From Pirellulales bacterium (GTDB taxonomy: Bacteria; Planctomycetota; Planctomycetia; Pirellulales; Thermoguttaceae): 36,089 bases of DNA. This document shows, piece after piece, positions 16,159-25,188 of the stretch (within the stretch, counting starts at the first letter, position 1; each line of letters opens with the position of its first letter). A program made the translations under genes and the position numbers. The notes beneath the pieces are model-generated. The model saw only the letters and a list, made by a program, of their open reading frames with translations. It was not told where the DNA came from and searched no databases. The DNA lies in NCBI GenBank assembly GCA_016935315.1, contig JAFGRD010000082.1, positions 1 through 36,089 on the forward strand, in the 5' to 3' direction.

Positions 16159-19100
16159 TCACCGCAGACTGTCGATCGCCGCGTCGAGCTTGCGGCGCAG
16201 CTCCCGATAGCTCTGCTGGCCGGTCAGCTCCCGCTGGCCAAGGCGGAACCCGCCGAGGATTTCGGCCAGCAAGTCCTTGGCCGCCCCGGCGGCAGCCGTG
16301 CCGGGCCGCTGGTTTGCCAGACGCGCGAGCGTGAGCATGCGTCGGTAGTCGTCGAGCCCTTCGCGGAGCCGCTCGAAATGCACGGCCGGGACCAGGTCGC
16401 CGTCGGGAGTGGAGTTGCACCAGGCATAGTCGTCCTCGCGGCAGTCCAACGCGTAGTACGGATCGCCGGCCACCACGTTCCAGTGCCACGAGAGACGGAA
16501 CTTCATATCGAACTGCTTGGCGGCCTTGTACAGGTAGACGCCGTAGGTCCAACGGTTGCCGCCGTTGTAGAAGGCCCAATCACCTCCGGCCCGGTGAAGC
16601 AGGTTGACGGAGTCTTCGTCGTGGCTGTTCCAGTTGGCCACGTGCAGGGCCTTGGATAGCACAAAATGCGGGTCCCCGGCGTCCGAGCCGCGGAAGGAGC
16701 TGGCCGCGGTAAACCACGGCGGACCTTGGGGGAACGCGCGGCGATACGCCGCGGCGTTCTGGGTGCTTCGCACCAGGTCATCGCCGATCGGCTCGTCGCC
16801 GAGGTTCCAGTAGACCGGCAGCCAGTCTGCCTCCTCGGCGTGCTGCTGCACGGCGTCGAAGATGGCCTTGACGAACCGGCTGTAATCATCGAATCCGGCC
16901 GCGCGCATCGCGCTGTCGTCTTGATAATACGTGTTCAGACCGACCAGGGCACAATAGGTCACCACGGGCATGGTGAAACCGTTGTCGCGAAACATCTTCA
17001 TCTGGGCGTCGCCGACCGAGAAATCGATGTCGGGCGCCCCGTCGCGGAAGCCCCGCAGCGTGATCACCGGCAGGCCGCTGGCCGTCGTGAAGCCGTACTC
17101 GCGCAGCTTTCCGAGAGACTTCTCGGCCATGGCGCGGTTCCAGGCGGCCGCTTCGCCGCCTTCCCATGGCAAATCGATCGTATGGCCCCAAGGGCCGACC
17201 GGAGTATCCACCGGGTCGAGCGTGCCCTTGTGCACCGTAAACACCAGCGGCACGGCCTGCTCGCCGCCGAGCGTGGTGACAATCCGGACGACGCCGCGGT
17301 AAACGCCCGGCGCAGCGTCGGCGGGGACCTTCACGGTCAGCCAGAACCGTCGCGTCACGCCTTCGGGAATCCGGGCAGAATGGCCCGGCACGATCAACCT
17401 GGGCGAAATCGTGTAGACACTGCCTTCCATGGTCACGCGTGAGACGCGGTACGGAAGGGAGCCGACTTCCATCGCCTCGGCAGGGATCGAGGCCTGGCCG
17501 GGGCCCTGAAGGCGGCTGGCCGTCAGCGACGTCTGCCCCAAGTCCTTCAGCGGCAGCAGCGAAACCGTGACCGGTTCCAACTCGCCTGCGAAGGCCGCTC
17601 CCGAAAGCTCCTGCACGCGTTCGCCGGGCAAAGGCCGGTCGTTGTAGTAGACGTCGTTCATCCAATCGCGCGAGAACAGCAGGAACCCTCGGTCACGCTC
17701 GGCGCGACTTGCCAGGGGCGCGTCGCCGGTCGCGCGGTGTAGCACCCGTTTGAAGTAGTTGTCGAAGTGGAAGCGCCGCCGAGCTTGGACGAACTTGAGA
17801 AAGCGCTCGCCTTCGGTTGTCTTGGACAGCGGATACACGACAACAGCCGATACGCAGCACCCCCAATTCTCACCGGCAAATTCGATGTTCAGTTGCCCGT
17901 CGTTGACCTCGACGTCGTACCGCTTCTCGCCGAAGTAGGGCACCTGGTACTTGTCGAACGTGTCTTCCGAAGGCAAGTCCTCGCGGTCCCAGAATCGGTA
18001 GTAGCGTCGCTTGAAGGCGTCGAGGTCCATGGTTTCCTGGTGCTCGACACCTTCGAGGACCAGCATGCGGCGCCGGTAGCGCTGATACTCGCCCCAAAAA
18101 CCCGACGGTGAATCCATGTTGACGAAAACGTGGTACCTGCCATTGGGCACGTCGATGGCCAGCCCGCCCGCTTCCACGCAGAGGAAATCCTGATAGAGCG
18201 GATCCGGCTGCAGGGCGTCGAAGCCGCGCCAGACGCGGATGTCCTTCCAGCCGAAGCCTCGGCCCTGGCTGTACACCTTGCTAATGTCCAGCGGAACGAA
18301 ACCCTCCATGACCGGCCCAGAGCCCGGACCGACGTCGAAGGCCCACAGTCCCTCGAACAGCATGCCGACCGTTTCGGTGTCTCGCTCCAGACGCACGTTG
18401 TCAACGTACAGCGCCGCTTCGGGCCGTTCGCCGATGGAGAACACCATCCGCGTGATGCTGCCAAGCATCAGTGGCCGACCGGGGCGGGACTTCTCGCCCA
18501 CGTACAGCGACGTCGGGATGATCAGCGTGCTTGAGCCGGGCGGGACGACGGTCGTGTAGTTCACGCGCGTCCAATAGTCCCGCGTGGCCGTGTCGCGAAC
18601 CTCGAAGTAGAGCTGGAGCGGCTGCTGGGCGTCGGTATGAACGTCGGCCTTGATGTAATCGTAACCGGTCCAGTCCTGGGGGGCTTCCATCGAGGCGTAG
18701 CTGCGGTCGATCCGCAGGGCCTGCCGGCCGTCGGTGGCGTGCTCGGCGGCCACGGTTCCGCCGCTGAAGGGGTTCGTATCCTCGAAAGACGTAATCTGCC
18801 TGATCAGCTCGCCGGCCACGGCTCTCCTCGCTTCCGCCAGCGGCGCGCCACAGGCGTAACATCGGCCCCATGCCGGCATGTTGCGGTAGCCGCACTGCCG
18901 GCAACGTACGTCCCCCTCGCCCAGTTCGCCCGGCGGAGCGATCGGCTGCTCCTCTTCACCGAGGACGGGTTCGGCCGTCAGCGGCACGTCCTGGCCGACG
19001 CGCTCGACCGTGACGTCGTCTACCCAAAGGTAGCCGGGCGCCATCAGCCCGAAACTCGGATGAGAGAAATCTCGCTGTTGGTCCACCTCGCCCACGTAGC

Positions 19101-19515
19101 TGAGCCGGGTCCAGCCGAACGTGCCGTTCTTGTGCAGCGGCAGGTACTTGCCCGCGAACATGAACTCGGTCGTCTGATTCCAGACCCCGGTGCCGATGTC
19201 CAATCCGCGGAGGTAGGCCGTGACGCGATATCGTCCGGGCTCGAGCATCAGCTTGTCGGCGCAGGCACGGATCTTGGGATTCGCGCCGGCAGCCAGCAAG
19301 AGCGAGTGCTTGCCGGTTCGCGCCATGTCGGAGACGCGGAACTCGCACTGGCCCTCGTAGATCCAGCCGGACCATTTCGCGAAGACATGGCCCCAGCGGT
19401 CCTTTTCCTTCGGTTCCTCGAAGGACGGATCGGAAACGAGGTTCTCGCCGGCTGCCGCCGCGCCGGCCGCAACCAGGACCATCGCCACCACAATACCCCG
19501 CAACGAAGCTCTCAT
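16159..19515 (-). CDS. Very large exported DUF4091 glycosidase-like protein with an embedded zinc ribbon
   Basis: The protein has 1118 residues. The ATG at 19515 has GAGGAG 8 nt upstream and gives a Sec signal of about 22 residues. Next is a jelly-roll domain starting ENLVSDPSFEEP (about 25-185), then a four-cysteine zinc ribbon with C205/C208 and C219/C222 (CRQCGY, CYACGAPL). A second CBM-like domain follows (ITSFEDTNPF at about 235 to YVDNVRLERD at about 380), then a malectin-like segment. The C-terminal half is a TIM-barrel-like hydrolase region (NLGDEPIGDD, with E and D as catalytic candidates, and SWHWNVVAGDPYYALDCRED) ending in the DUF4091 motif GLDDYRRMLTLARL. DUF4091 proteins are glycoside-hydrolase-like. 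It lies 60 bp downstream of the methyltransferase gene and is probably cotranscribed with it. Confidence 0.9.
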   Translation of the reverse strand: MRASLRGIVVAMVLVAAGAAAAGENLVSDPSFEEPKEKDRWGHVFAKWSGWIYEGQCEFRVSDMARTGKHSLLLAAGANPKIRACADKLMLEPGRYRVTAYLRGLDIGTGVWNQTTEFMFAGKYLPLHKNGTFGWTRLSYVGEVDQQRDFSHPSFGLMAPGYLWVDDVTVERVGQDVPLTAEPVLGEEEQPIAPPGELGEGDVRCRQCGYRNMPAWGRCYACGAPLAEARRAVAGELIRQITSFEDTNPFSGGTVAAEHATDGRQALRIDRSYASMEAPQDWTGYDYIKADVHTDAQQPLQLYFEVRDTATRDYWTRVNYTTVVPPGSSTLIIPTSLYVGEKSRPGRPLMLGSITRMVFSIGERPEAALYVDNVRLERDTETVGMLFEGLWAFDVGPGSGPVMEGFVPLDISKVYSQGRGFGWKDIRVWRGFDALQPDPLYQDFLCVEAGGLAIDVPNGRYHVFVNMDSPSGFWGEYQRYRRRMLVLEGVEHQETMDLDAFKRRYYRFWDREDLPSEDTFDKYQVPYFGEKRYDVEVNDGQLNIEFAGENWGCCVSAVVVYPLSKTTEGERFLKFVQARRRFHFDNYFKRVLHRATGDAPLASRAERDRGFLLFSRDWMNDVYYNDRPLPGERVQELSGAAFAGELEPVTVSLLPLKDLGQTSLTASRLQGPGQASIPAEAMEVGSLPYRVSRVTMEGSVYTISPRLIVPGHSARIPEGVTRRFWLTVKVPADAAPGVYRGVVRIVTTLGGEQAVPLVFTVHKGTLDPVDTPVGPWGHTIDLPWEGGEAAAWNRAMAEKSLGKLREYGFTTASGLPVITLRGFRDGAPDIDFSVGDAQMKMFRDNGFTMPVVTYCALVGLNTYYQDDSAMRAAGFDDYSRFVKAIFDAVQQHAEEADWLPVYWNLGDEPIGDDLVRSTQNAAAYRRAFPQGPPWFTAASSFRGSDAGDPHFVLSKALHVANWNSHDEDSVNLLHRAGGDWAFYNGGNRWTYGVYLYKAAKQFDMKFRLSWHWNVVAGDPYYALDCREDDYAWCNSTPDGDLVPAVHFERLREGLDDYRRMLTLARLANQRPGTAAAGAAKDLLAEILGGFRLGQRELTGQQSYRELRRKLDAAIDSLR

Positions 19516-19575
19516 GACAAGACTCTCCTCTTGTCTCTTGTTACTCGCGGTGACGCCCACGGCCCTCGTTGGCGA

Positions 19576-20280
19576 CTACCGTTTCTTCAACGTCATGCTG
19601 ATTCCGAAGCTTTCCATCATGATAAACGATGTGTCCAGATCGGGGTTCTTGGTGATCGCCTCGATGTAACGGGGGTCGGGCATCGGGCGGTGCATGTCAT
19701 GGCCGAGGACCAGGCCGCCGGGGCGAACCAGCGGCAAGAGCTTTTCCAGGTAGTCGACGTAGCCCTTCTTCTCGGCGTCGAGAAACACCACGTCGATGGG
19801 CTCCTTGTGCCGCTTGATCGTCTCGTGGGCGTCTCCTTCGACAATCGTGATCACGTCGTCCAGACCTGCCCTTTCGAAGTTGGCCCTGGCGATCTTGACC
19901 TTTTCGGGATCGATCTCGTGCGTGAAGACCTTTCCGCCGGTCGCTCTGGCCGCCATCGCGAGCCAAAGGGTCGAATAGCCGCTCGAAGTGCCGATCTCCA
20001 CGATGCGTTTGGCTCCGACCGCCTCGGCCAACTGTCGCAACACGCGTCCCTCGCGCGTGGTCACGTTCAGATACCACTGGTCCTTGGTCATCGCATCGAG
20101 GGCCGCCAGGGCTCGCTTCTCCGCGTCGCTCTTGGCCAGCGGCGGACTGTCGAACTCCGGGGCCCCTCCGTAGTCAAAGCCGCGGCGCTCCGAGCCGCCC
20201 CGGGAAGACTGGGCCGACGCCGTGTCGGCCATCCACGACGCAACGCAAAACGCGGCCACGATGAAAACGAGTTGTCTCAT
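19576..20280 (-). CDS. O-methyltransferase (class I SAM-dependent) with an N-terminal signal peptide
   Basis: The protein has 234 residues. The ATG at 20280 has AGAGGAG 8 nt upstream; a longer open frame exists but has no ribosome site and would bury the signal. Residues 1-23 (MRQLVFIVAAFCVASWMADT, then ASAQ) form a convincing Sec signal. The catalytic domain is of the catechol/caffeoyl-CoA O-methyltransferase type (Methyltransf_24/3): SAM motif I VEIGTSSGYST (94-104), acidic motif THEID (120-124), DVVFLDAEKKGY (163-174) and VRPGGLVLGHDM (185-196), where D168 and D195 are metal-ligand candidates. Family members act in the cytosol because SAM is there, so the signal is odd. The DUF4091 gene follows after 60 bp. 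Confidence 0.9.
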   Translation of the reverse strand: MRQLVFIVAAFCVASWMADTASAQSSRGGSERRGFDYGGAPEFDSPPLAKSDAEKRALAALDAMTKDQWYLNVTTREGRVLRQLAEAVGAKRIVEIGTSSGYSTLWLAMAARATGGKVFTHEIDPEKVKIARANFERAGLDDVITIVEGDAHETIKRHKEPIDVVFLDAEKKGYVDYLEKLLPLVRPGGLVLGHDMHRPMPDPRYIEAITKNPDLDTSFIMMESFGISMTLKKR

Positions 20281-20550
20281 GGTACGGCTCCTCTTGCCTG
20301 GCAGGGACGGGTTCACTGTTCGTGCGACAACGGGCACCATGATAACCCGAGCGGTACGGGATTTCAACGTTTGCCGGTTGATGGTGAGCGGGAAGTGGGG
20401 CTTCCGCCAGGGCGTGTTGCACCGCGTATTGTGTTGCGTGGCCAGCCGGGCTAGAATCGCGGCATCGGTCTGCAGCAGGCGGCCGGCCATCCGTTGGTTG
20501 TCTTGGACCTCGCAGAATTCCATGGCCCTCTAGAGAAGGAGGTGGTAGCG

Positions 20551-22182
20551 GTGCGAATAAAATGGACCTCAGTAATAACCGTTTCACGGACAACGCAGCG
20601 GCGTTTGTTTGCCCTGGTGGCGACCGCGGCGTGCTGTGCGGCGGCCGTTCCCGTCAGGGCCCAGTCGCTGGCCGAGCTGGCCCGGCCGCAGGAAGGCCGC
20701 AGCATGCGTTCGACATCGACCGCAGTCGATGCCGCCGGCGACTATGCCCACAGCAACAGCGATAACTCCCGCGTGGCGGCCGGCGCGACCAAGGTGGTGC
20801 TGGATGCCCAGGGGCCCGGCGTGATCACGCACATGTGGTTCACGTTCCTGGGGCCGGAGCCCCACGCTTGGGCGCCCGACGGATCGGCCAACCACCAGGA
20901 GATGCTTCTGAGGATCTACTACGACGGCTCGGAGCGGCCGGGCGTCGAAGCGCCCTTGGGCGACTTCTTCGCCAATTCGTTCGGCCGTCGGCGCGAGGTC
21001 ATCAGCGTGCCAGTGGTTGTCGAAGATGCCGATTCGTACAATTGCTTCTGGCAGATGCCGTTTCGGAAATCCGCGCGGGTAGAAATCGTCAATCAGAGCG
21101 AGCAGAAGATCAACCTCTTGTATTACAACATCGACTGGATCAAGAGGGACTCGCTGCCGGAGGGCACCCCGTATTTCTACGCCCAATATCGTCAGGAATA
21201 CCCGGTGGAGCAGGGAAAGGACTACGTGATCCTGGACACCAAGGGGAAGGGGCACTACGTGGGCACCGTGCTTTCGGTGCGCAGCCGCAGCCCGTCCTGG
21301 TTCGGCGAGGGTGACGAGAAGATCTACATCGACGGGGAAGAGAAGGCTTCGATCTGGGGTACGGGAACCGAGGACTACTTCCTCTCAGCTTGGGGGCTGA
21401 AGACTACGAGCACGCCCTATTTCGGCACGCCCTACTTCGACCAATGGGGGATCGTCGGCGGGCACACCAGCGCCTATCGGTGGCACGTCCAAGACCCGCT
21501 GGTCTTCGGCAAGTCGATCAAGGTGACCATCGAACACTGGGGGTGGATCTCTTCCGACGAAAACCCCGAGGGTAAGACGCACAGTTGGAACGAGCGCCAG
21601 GACGACTACTCGAGCGTGGCGTTCTGGTACCAGACGGGCGAGCCGACGTTCAGGGCCCGGGCCCCGCACGCGAAGGAGCGCACACTGCCCAATCTCGACT
21701 TGATCTTCCCCGCCAAGGACTATGCCGGCGCGGAACACCACGGCGCCGGCGAAGCCCGCGTGCAAACCAACCTCGAATTCTATCCCCAGGGTCAGCTGTT
21801 CTATCGCCCCGAGAAGCCGCAGGACGCTTGGATCGAGATCCCGTTCGAGGTCCAGCAGAAGGAACCCCGGCGGCTGTTGATCAAAGGCACCAGGGCAGGC
21901 GACTACGGCCGCTACCAGGCCTATCTCAACGGCGTGAAGCTCGGCGGGCCGATCGATCTCTATCACGAGAACACGTCGGACTGGGAATGGCACCTGTTGG
22001 ACTTCTGGCCCGACCCCGGTCAGTATACGCTGCGTCTGGAATGCGTCGGCAAGACCCCAAAGTCAACCGGCCACTTTCTGGGCATCGAGTCGGTCCGGCT
22101 CCGCGAACGCCGGCCGCGCGTGAAAGAGTGGGCCCAAGACAAGGACAAGGACTGGCGCAAGGAGCCGATTCTGTACAATTAG
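20551..22182 (+). CDS. Secreted GH172 (DUF2961) glycoside hydrolase, paralogue 1
   Basis: The protein has 543 residues. The GTG at 20551 has a near-perfect AAGGAGGT 8 nt upstream; the open frame extends further but without a ribosome site. A signal peptide runs to about residue 38 (AAVPVRAQ). The mature protein opens with the family signature RPQEGRSMRSTS, and has WQMPFRKSARVEI and FGEGDEKIYIDGE...GTGTEDYF. E253 and E274 lie 21 residues apart, the spacing I recall for the nucleophile and acid/base glutamates of characterised GH172 enzymes. A C-terminal beta-sandwich (about 450-525, GDYGRYQAYLNGVKLGGPID) resembles the N-terminal domain of paralogue 2. GH172 members act on D-arabinofuranosides and difructose anhydrides; the substrate here is unknown. 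Its 3' end lies 13 bp from the convergent paralogue. Confidence 0.93.
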   Translation: MRIKWTSVITVSRTTQRRLFALVATAACCAAAVPVRAQSLAELARPQEGRSMRSTSTAVDAAGDYAHSNSDNSRVAAGATKVVLDAQGPGVITHMWFTFLGPEPHAWAPDGSANHQEMLLRIYYDGSERPGVEAPLGDFFANSFGRRREVISVPVVVEDADSYNCFWQMPFRKSARVEIVNQSEQKINLLYYNIDWIKRDSLPEGTPYFYAQYRQEYPVEQGKDYVILDTKGKGHYVGTVLSVRSRSPSWFGEGDEKIYIDGEEKASIWGTGTEDYFLSAWGLKTTSTPYFGTPYFDQWGIVGGHTSAYRWHVQDPLVFGKSIKVTIEHWGWISSDENPEGKTHSWNERQDDYSSVAFWYQTGEPTFRARAPHAKERTLPNLDLIFPAKDYAGAEHHGAGEARVQTNLEFYPQGQLFYRPEKPQDAWIEIPFEVQQKEPRRLLIKGTRAGDYGRYQAYLNGVKLGGPIDLYHENTSDWEWHLLDFWPDPGQYTLRLECVGKTPKSTGHFLGIESVRLRERRPRVKEWAQDKDKDWRKEPILYN

Positions 22183-22195
22183 GACTTGGCTGGCT

Positions 22196-24178
22196 CTACG
22201 GACTCGGCTCGTAGAAGAACGCGGCGCTGCGATAGTCGGCGGGCAGCTTGTTGTCGGCGCCGTGTTCGATCTCGGCCAGCAGGCTCTCGGCGTAGTGGAC
22301 CGGGTCGGTGACGTGCCAGCGGAAGGCCACGGCCTGGTTCTGTTCGCCCTGGAGCCGGTAGACGGGGAACCCGTGTTGGGGCTGGCTGCCAGGCCCGTTC
22401 AGCCGCCCCTCCACCGCATACCAGCCGCAGTTGAAATAGTCTTCCGAGCCCGTCCCGTGAACGACCAGATCGCCGTCGACGGTGAAGCGGTCGTCGCCTT
22501 CCAGCCACAGCGGCAGCTTCCGGTCGGTCGTTCCGCTGGTTACCAGGTACGTGCCCGCGTAGTGGCCGCTTCCGGTCCGCCGGAGGAACTGGTAGTAGCG
22601 ATCGGGCTCGGTGGGGAGTTCCTCGTGGTAGACGGCATGGAAATAACCCAGATCGCCAGCCTTTTGGTCGCAGGGAACCGTCACGATCCGAAGTCTCGCG
22701 CGCAGCGGCCGGTCGCTGGTCAAATCGACGGTCGCACCACGTCCATACGGCATGGGCATCACGTTGTACCAGCCCTGGTCGGTGGCTCCCACCAATAGCG
22801 AGCGATAGGGCGGCGGATCCAGCGCCTGGCCGAAGAAGAATTCGGCGGGCAGATCGACCGCGGCCGCACCGGCTTGATCCCAGCAGATGCGCAACTTGGC
22901 GCCCACCGCCGCCCTCAACCCCTCCGGTTTCGCCTCCAGAAACACGCCTCGGACCATCCGCGGCCCGGCGGGAAGCGCGACCACCTTGGTCTGGCCGGGC
23001 GGCAAGTCCAACTCACGGATGGTCTCCTCCGCATCGCGAAGCCCGAAGGCCGCCGGATCGCCCAGCTTCGTCCAGACGCCAACCGCGGTCTGGAGGGCTT
23101 CCTTCTCCGCGGCCGACAGGGGCATCCGAAAACTCGCCTCGCCTTCGGCGGAAGGGAACTCGCGATAAGTGATTTGGTAGAACCGCACGCCCGTACCCTC
23201 GACCAGCACCGTGCAGCCATTGCGGTAGGGGATCGGCACATAGCAGTAGTAGCCTCCCTGGCCCTCGCCGACCAGCGGCTTGGGGAAGTGGGCCAGCGTG
23301 CCGCTGAACACGTCTTCCAAGGGGACATCCAGTGCCGGCTCCGCCTGGCCATCGACGTAGACACGCAGGTGCTCCTGCTTGAGGTTCAGCAAGCCCGGCG
23401 TGCCGTATTCGGAATGGGTGAACCAGATTCGCTGGATGCAACCGGCCCCTTCCATGCGGGCCAGCACGCTGTTGCCGTCCTCGATCCAGAGCTTGGAGTA
23501 CGTACCGCCGAATCCGTCATTGTTACCGCCCGTGCGGTCGTAGCTGCTGAACATCCGGGTGCGGACGCCGGGCCGCAACCGGGGCAAACGCTCCAGGCGA
23601 TAGAGATCCTCGATGCAGGAGACCGAGTCGGCGGGCGGTTCGCCGGCGGCGTCCGCAGCCGTGGTCAGCAGGATGCGGTCGATCCCGAACAGGTGCTTTT
23701 GCCCCGCAGCCTTCTCATTGGATCCCACCATGGTGACGGTTAGCTTGTGCTCTCCGGGCGCAAGGTCGTGAATGCCCAGCGGTATGGCCACGGTGGGAGC
23801 AACCAAACCCGAGTACAGGTCGATTTGCCCGCCCACCTTTCGGTCGTCGAGCTCGAACTGAACGACGCCGTAGTCCGCCGCGCGGGTAAGGACGACCCTT
23901 AGCTGCTGCCGTCCCGGGCGTTGAACCGGCAAGGCCAGCTCGAGCGCTGCGCCCGGCGAGGCGCCGGTCCACCAGAGATGGTCGTTGTGATGCCATTTGC
24001 CCAGCGGAAACGCCGTCATGTCCTGGGTGCTGACGGCGCCGCCGGAGATTCTCAACACGCGGATGCCGCTCACCACGGTCGGCGCCTCGGCCGGCCCGAT
24101 TTGTGGTTCCCCGGCACGACCGGCAACGCAAAGAGCGATCCACGCGAGACACATCAATGAAGAGACGACGCAACGCAT
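22196..24178 (-). CDS. Secreted GH172 (DUF2961) glycoside hydrolase, paralogue 2 with N-terminal accessory domain
   Basis: The protein has 660 residues. The ATG at 24178 has TAGGAG 8 nt upstream, followed by a signal peptide ending near GRAGEPQ. About residues 40-185 form a beta-sandwich accessory domain (DYGVVQFELDDRKVGGQIDL, HLFGIDRILL) that is recognisably the same module found at the C-terminus of paralogue 1. The GH172 core follows (about 220-655): MFSSYDRTGGNNDGFGG, IQRIWFTHSEYG, then LEGDDRF and GTGSEDYFNCGW. The candidate glutamates are E560 and E579, 19 residues apart, because the connecting loop is two residues shorter than in the other two copies. The core belongs to a more divergent GH172 subgroup, so its specificity may differ. 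It is transcribed toward paralogue 1. Confidence 0.92.
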   Translation of the reverse strand: MRCVVSSLMCLAWIALCVAGRAGEPQIGPAEAPTVVSGIRVLRISGGAVSTQDMTAFPLGKWHHNDHLWWTGASPGAALELALPVQRPGRQQLRVVLTRAADYGVVQFELDDRKVGGQIDLYSGLVAPTVAIPLGIHDLAPGEHKLTVTMVGSNEKAAGQKHLFGIDRILLTTAADAAGEPPADSVSCIEDLYRLERLPRLRPGVRTRMFSSYDRTGGNNDGFGGTYSKLWIEDGNSVLARMEGAGCIQRIWFTHSEYGTPGLLNLKQEHLRVYVDGQAEPALDVPLEDVFSGTLAHFPKPLVGEGQGGYYCYVPIPYRNGCTVLVEGTGVRFYQITYREFPSAEGEASFRMPLSAAEKEALQTAVGVWTKLGDPAAFGLRDAEETIRELDLPPGQTKVVALPAGPRMVRGVFLEAKPEGLRAAVGAKLRICWDQAGAAAVDLPAEFFFGQALDPPPYRSLLVGATDQGWYNVMPMPYGRGATVDLTSDRPLRARLRIVTVPCDQKAGDLGYFHAVYHEELPTEPDRYYQFLRRTGSGHYAGTYLVTSGTTDRKLPLWLEGDDRFTVDGDLVVHGTGSEDYFNCGWYAVEGRLNGPGSQPQHGFPVYRLQGEQNQAVAFRWHVTDPVHYAESLLAEIEHGADNKLPADYRSAAFFYEPSP

Positions 24179-24540
24179 GCTTGTTCTCCTATGGAGGACC
24201 GAAACCAGAGGCCATAATACTCCCGAGGGCCGCGCGCGTCTATCCGGCGCCGCCGGACGTGGTTGGGACATGCGACACGAAACACGGATACGACGACACG
24301 CCGGACGGGCCGAAACACCGACAGGAAACCACGCTCGAAGAGACCACGACCTTCAAGAGTAGGAATGGAGTACAGATATCGAGATGCCCCCCCGTCGGCG
24401 TGGCCGGCGCCCCATCCAGATAGCTGCCGACACAGTCTTCTGGTCCCGCCACGGCCGCCATTCCTGACATATGCTTTAATTGGCGATACATGCGGTTTCG
24501 TGATAGGTGGTTACGCTTCTCGTTTTTTGAAAGGCAGGAT
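24179..24540. other. Divergent intergenic region, no gene seen
   Basis: This 362-bp spacer lies between GH172 paralogue 2 (minus) and the small zinc-ribbon gene (plus). The open frames through it have no ribosome sites, no recognisable motifs and atypical composition. I see no hairpin or repeat that stands out. It should contain promoters for both flanking genes. Confidence 0.5.
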
Positions 24541-24732
24541 ATGTCTAGTCGCGTAGGGCGCACCCGGTGCCCCCGCTGTATGGAGTGGGTCGTCCAGATC
24601 GTCAACAGTTCCGGCCCAAACGTCTGCCCCAGTTGTGGCAAGCTTTTCTTCATGTCGGCCGAACCGAGCACGCCCCTCTGGATCTGGGGCGTCTTGCTGG
24701 TGCTTGCAGCCAACCTCTATTTCATGATCTAG
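24541..24732 (+). CDS. Small zinc-ribbon protein with a C-terminal membrane helix
   Basis: The protein has 63 residues. The ATG at 24541 lies just after GGCAGGAT. An upstream in-frame ATG at 24490 would add 17 residues but has no ribosome site. The protein has two CPxC knuckles, C10-P-R-C13 and C29-P-S-C32, forming a compact zinc ribbon. A single hydrophobic helix at about residues 46-61 (LWIWGVLLVLAANLYFMI) ends the protein, so it is tail-anchored with the ribbon probably in the cytoplasm. Similar MJ0042-like ribbons head many planctomycete membrane proteins, but here nothing else follows. Function is unknown. Its last 4 bp overlap the 3' end of the recombinase fragment on the opposite strand. 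Confidence 0.7.
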   Translation: MSSRVGRTRCPRCMEWVVQIVNSSGPNVCPSCGKLFFMSAEPSTPLWIWGVLLVLAANLYFMI

Positions 24733-25103
24733 GGCCGGCCGTAATTGCCGCGGGCGGGTGGTTTTCTTAAGCGGTTTTCGGGCAATGGTTTGCGGCTGCT
24801 CCGCCGAATCCGCTGGGGGGCTGCCGGAGGAAAGGGCCCCAAAGTGCGCCCTTGGTCGTGGAGCGCCCGCAACTCATCGGCCAGGTCGTCCGCGTCGATG
24901 TCCACGTAGAACCTCATAGTGGTGTCGATCGACTCGTGACGCATGAGCTGCCGGCGAGCGGCCGGCTTGACCTTGGTGGCCCAGCGGGTTCCGAACGCCC
25001 GCCGGAGGTCGTGGGCTGTGGCACACTTGTCATCAGTCTTGTTGACGATGACCCCGGCCTTGCGGCCGTCGAACGCTACGACGTAGACCTCGATGGTATC
25101 CAC
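24729..25103 (-). pseudogene. Truncated tyrosine recombinase (phage integrase) C-terminal fragment
   Basis: There are 124 codons, from a GTG at 25103 preceded by GGGAGG. The segment TAHDLRRAFGTRWA carries the H-x-x-R box. RQLMRHESIDTTMRFYVDID carries the second conserved histidine and the tyrosine nucleophile region of tyrosine recombinases. The first catalytic arginine, the lysine hairpin and the whole N-terminal DNA-binding half are missing, and the sequence upstream is unrelated. After the tyrosine come about 35 residues of basic, low-complexity tail. A functional recombinase is very unlikely, although the fragment could still be translated. It marks an old integration in this region. No attachment-site repeats were found. 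Confidence 0.75.
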
Positions 25104-25188
25104 TCCTCGGTCCTCCCTTTCTGATGGTCCGCCTCAATCAGTTCGCCAGTCCGGCTCCGGCTTCGACTGGCTTCGGCGGCTCCCGTAG

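Noticed and set aside
24240-24713. Minus-strand open frame of 157 codons between GH172 paralogue 2 and the recombinase fragment
   Set aside because: It overlaps the zinc-ribbon gene antisense, has no ribosome site and reads as low-quality Ser/Gly/Thr sequence without domains.
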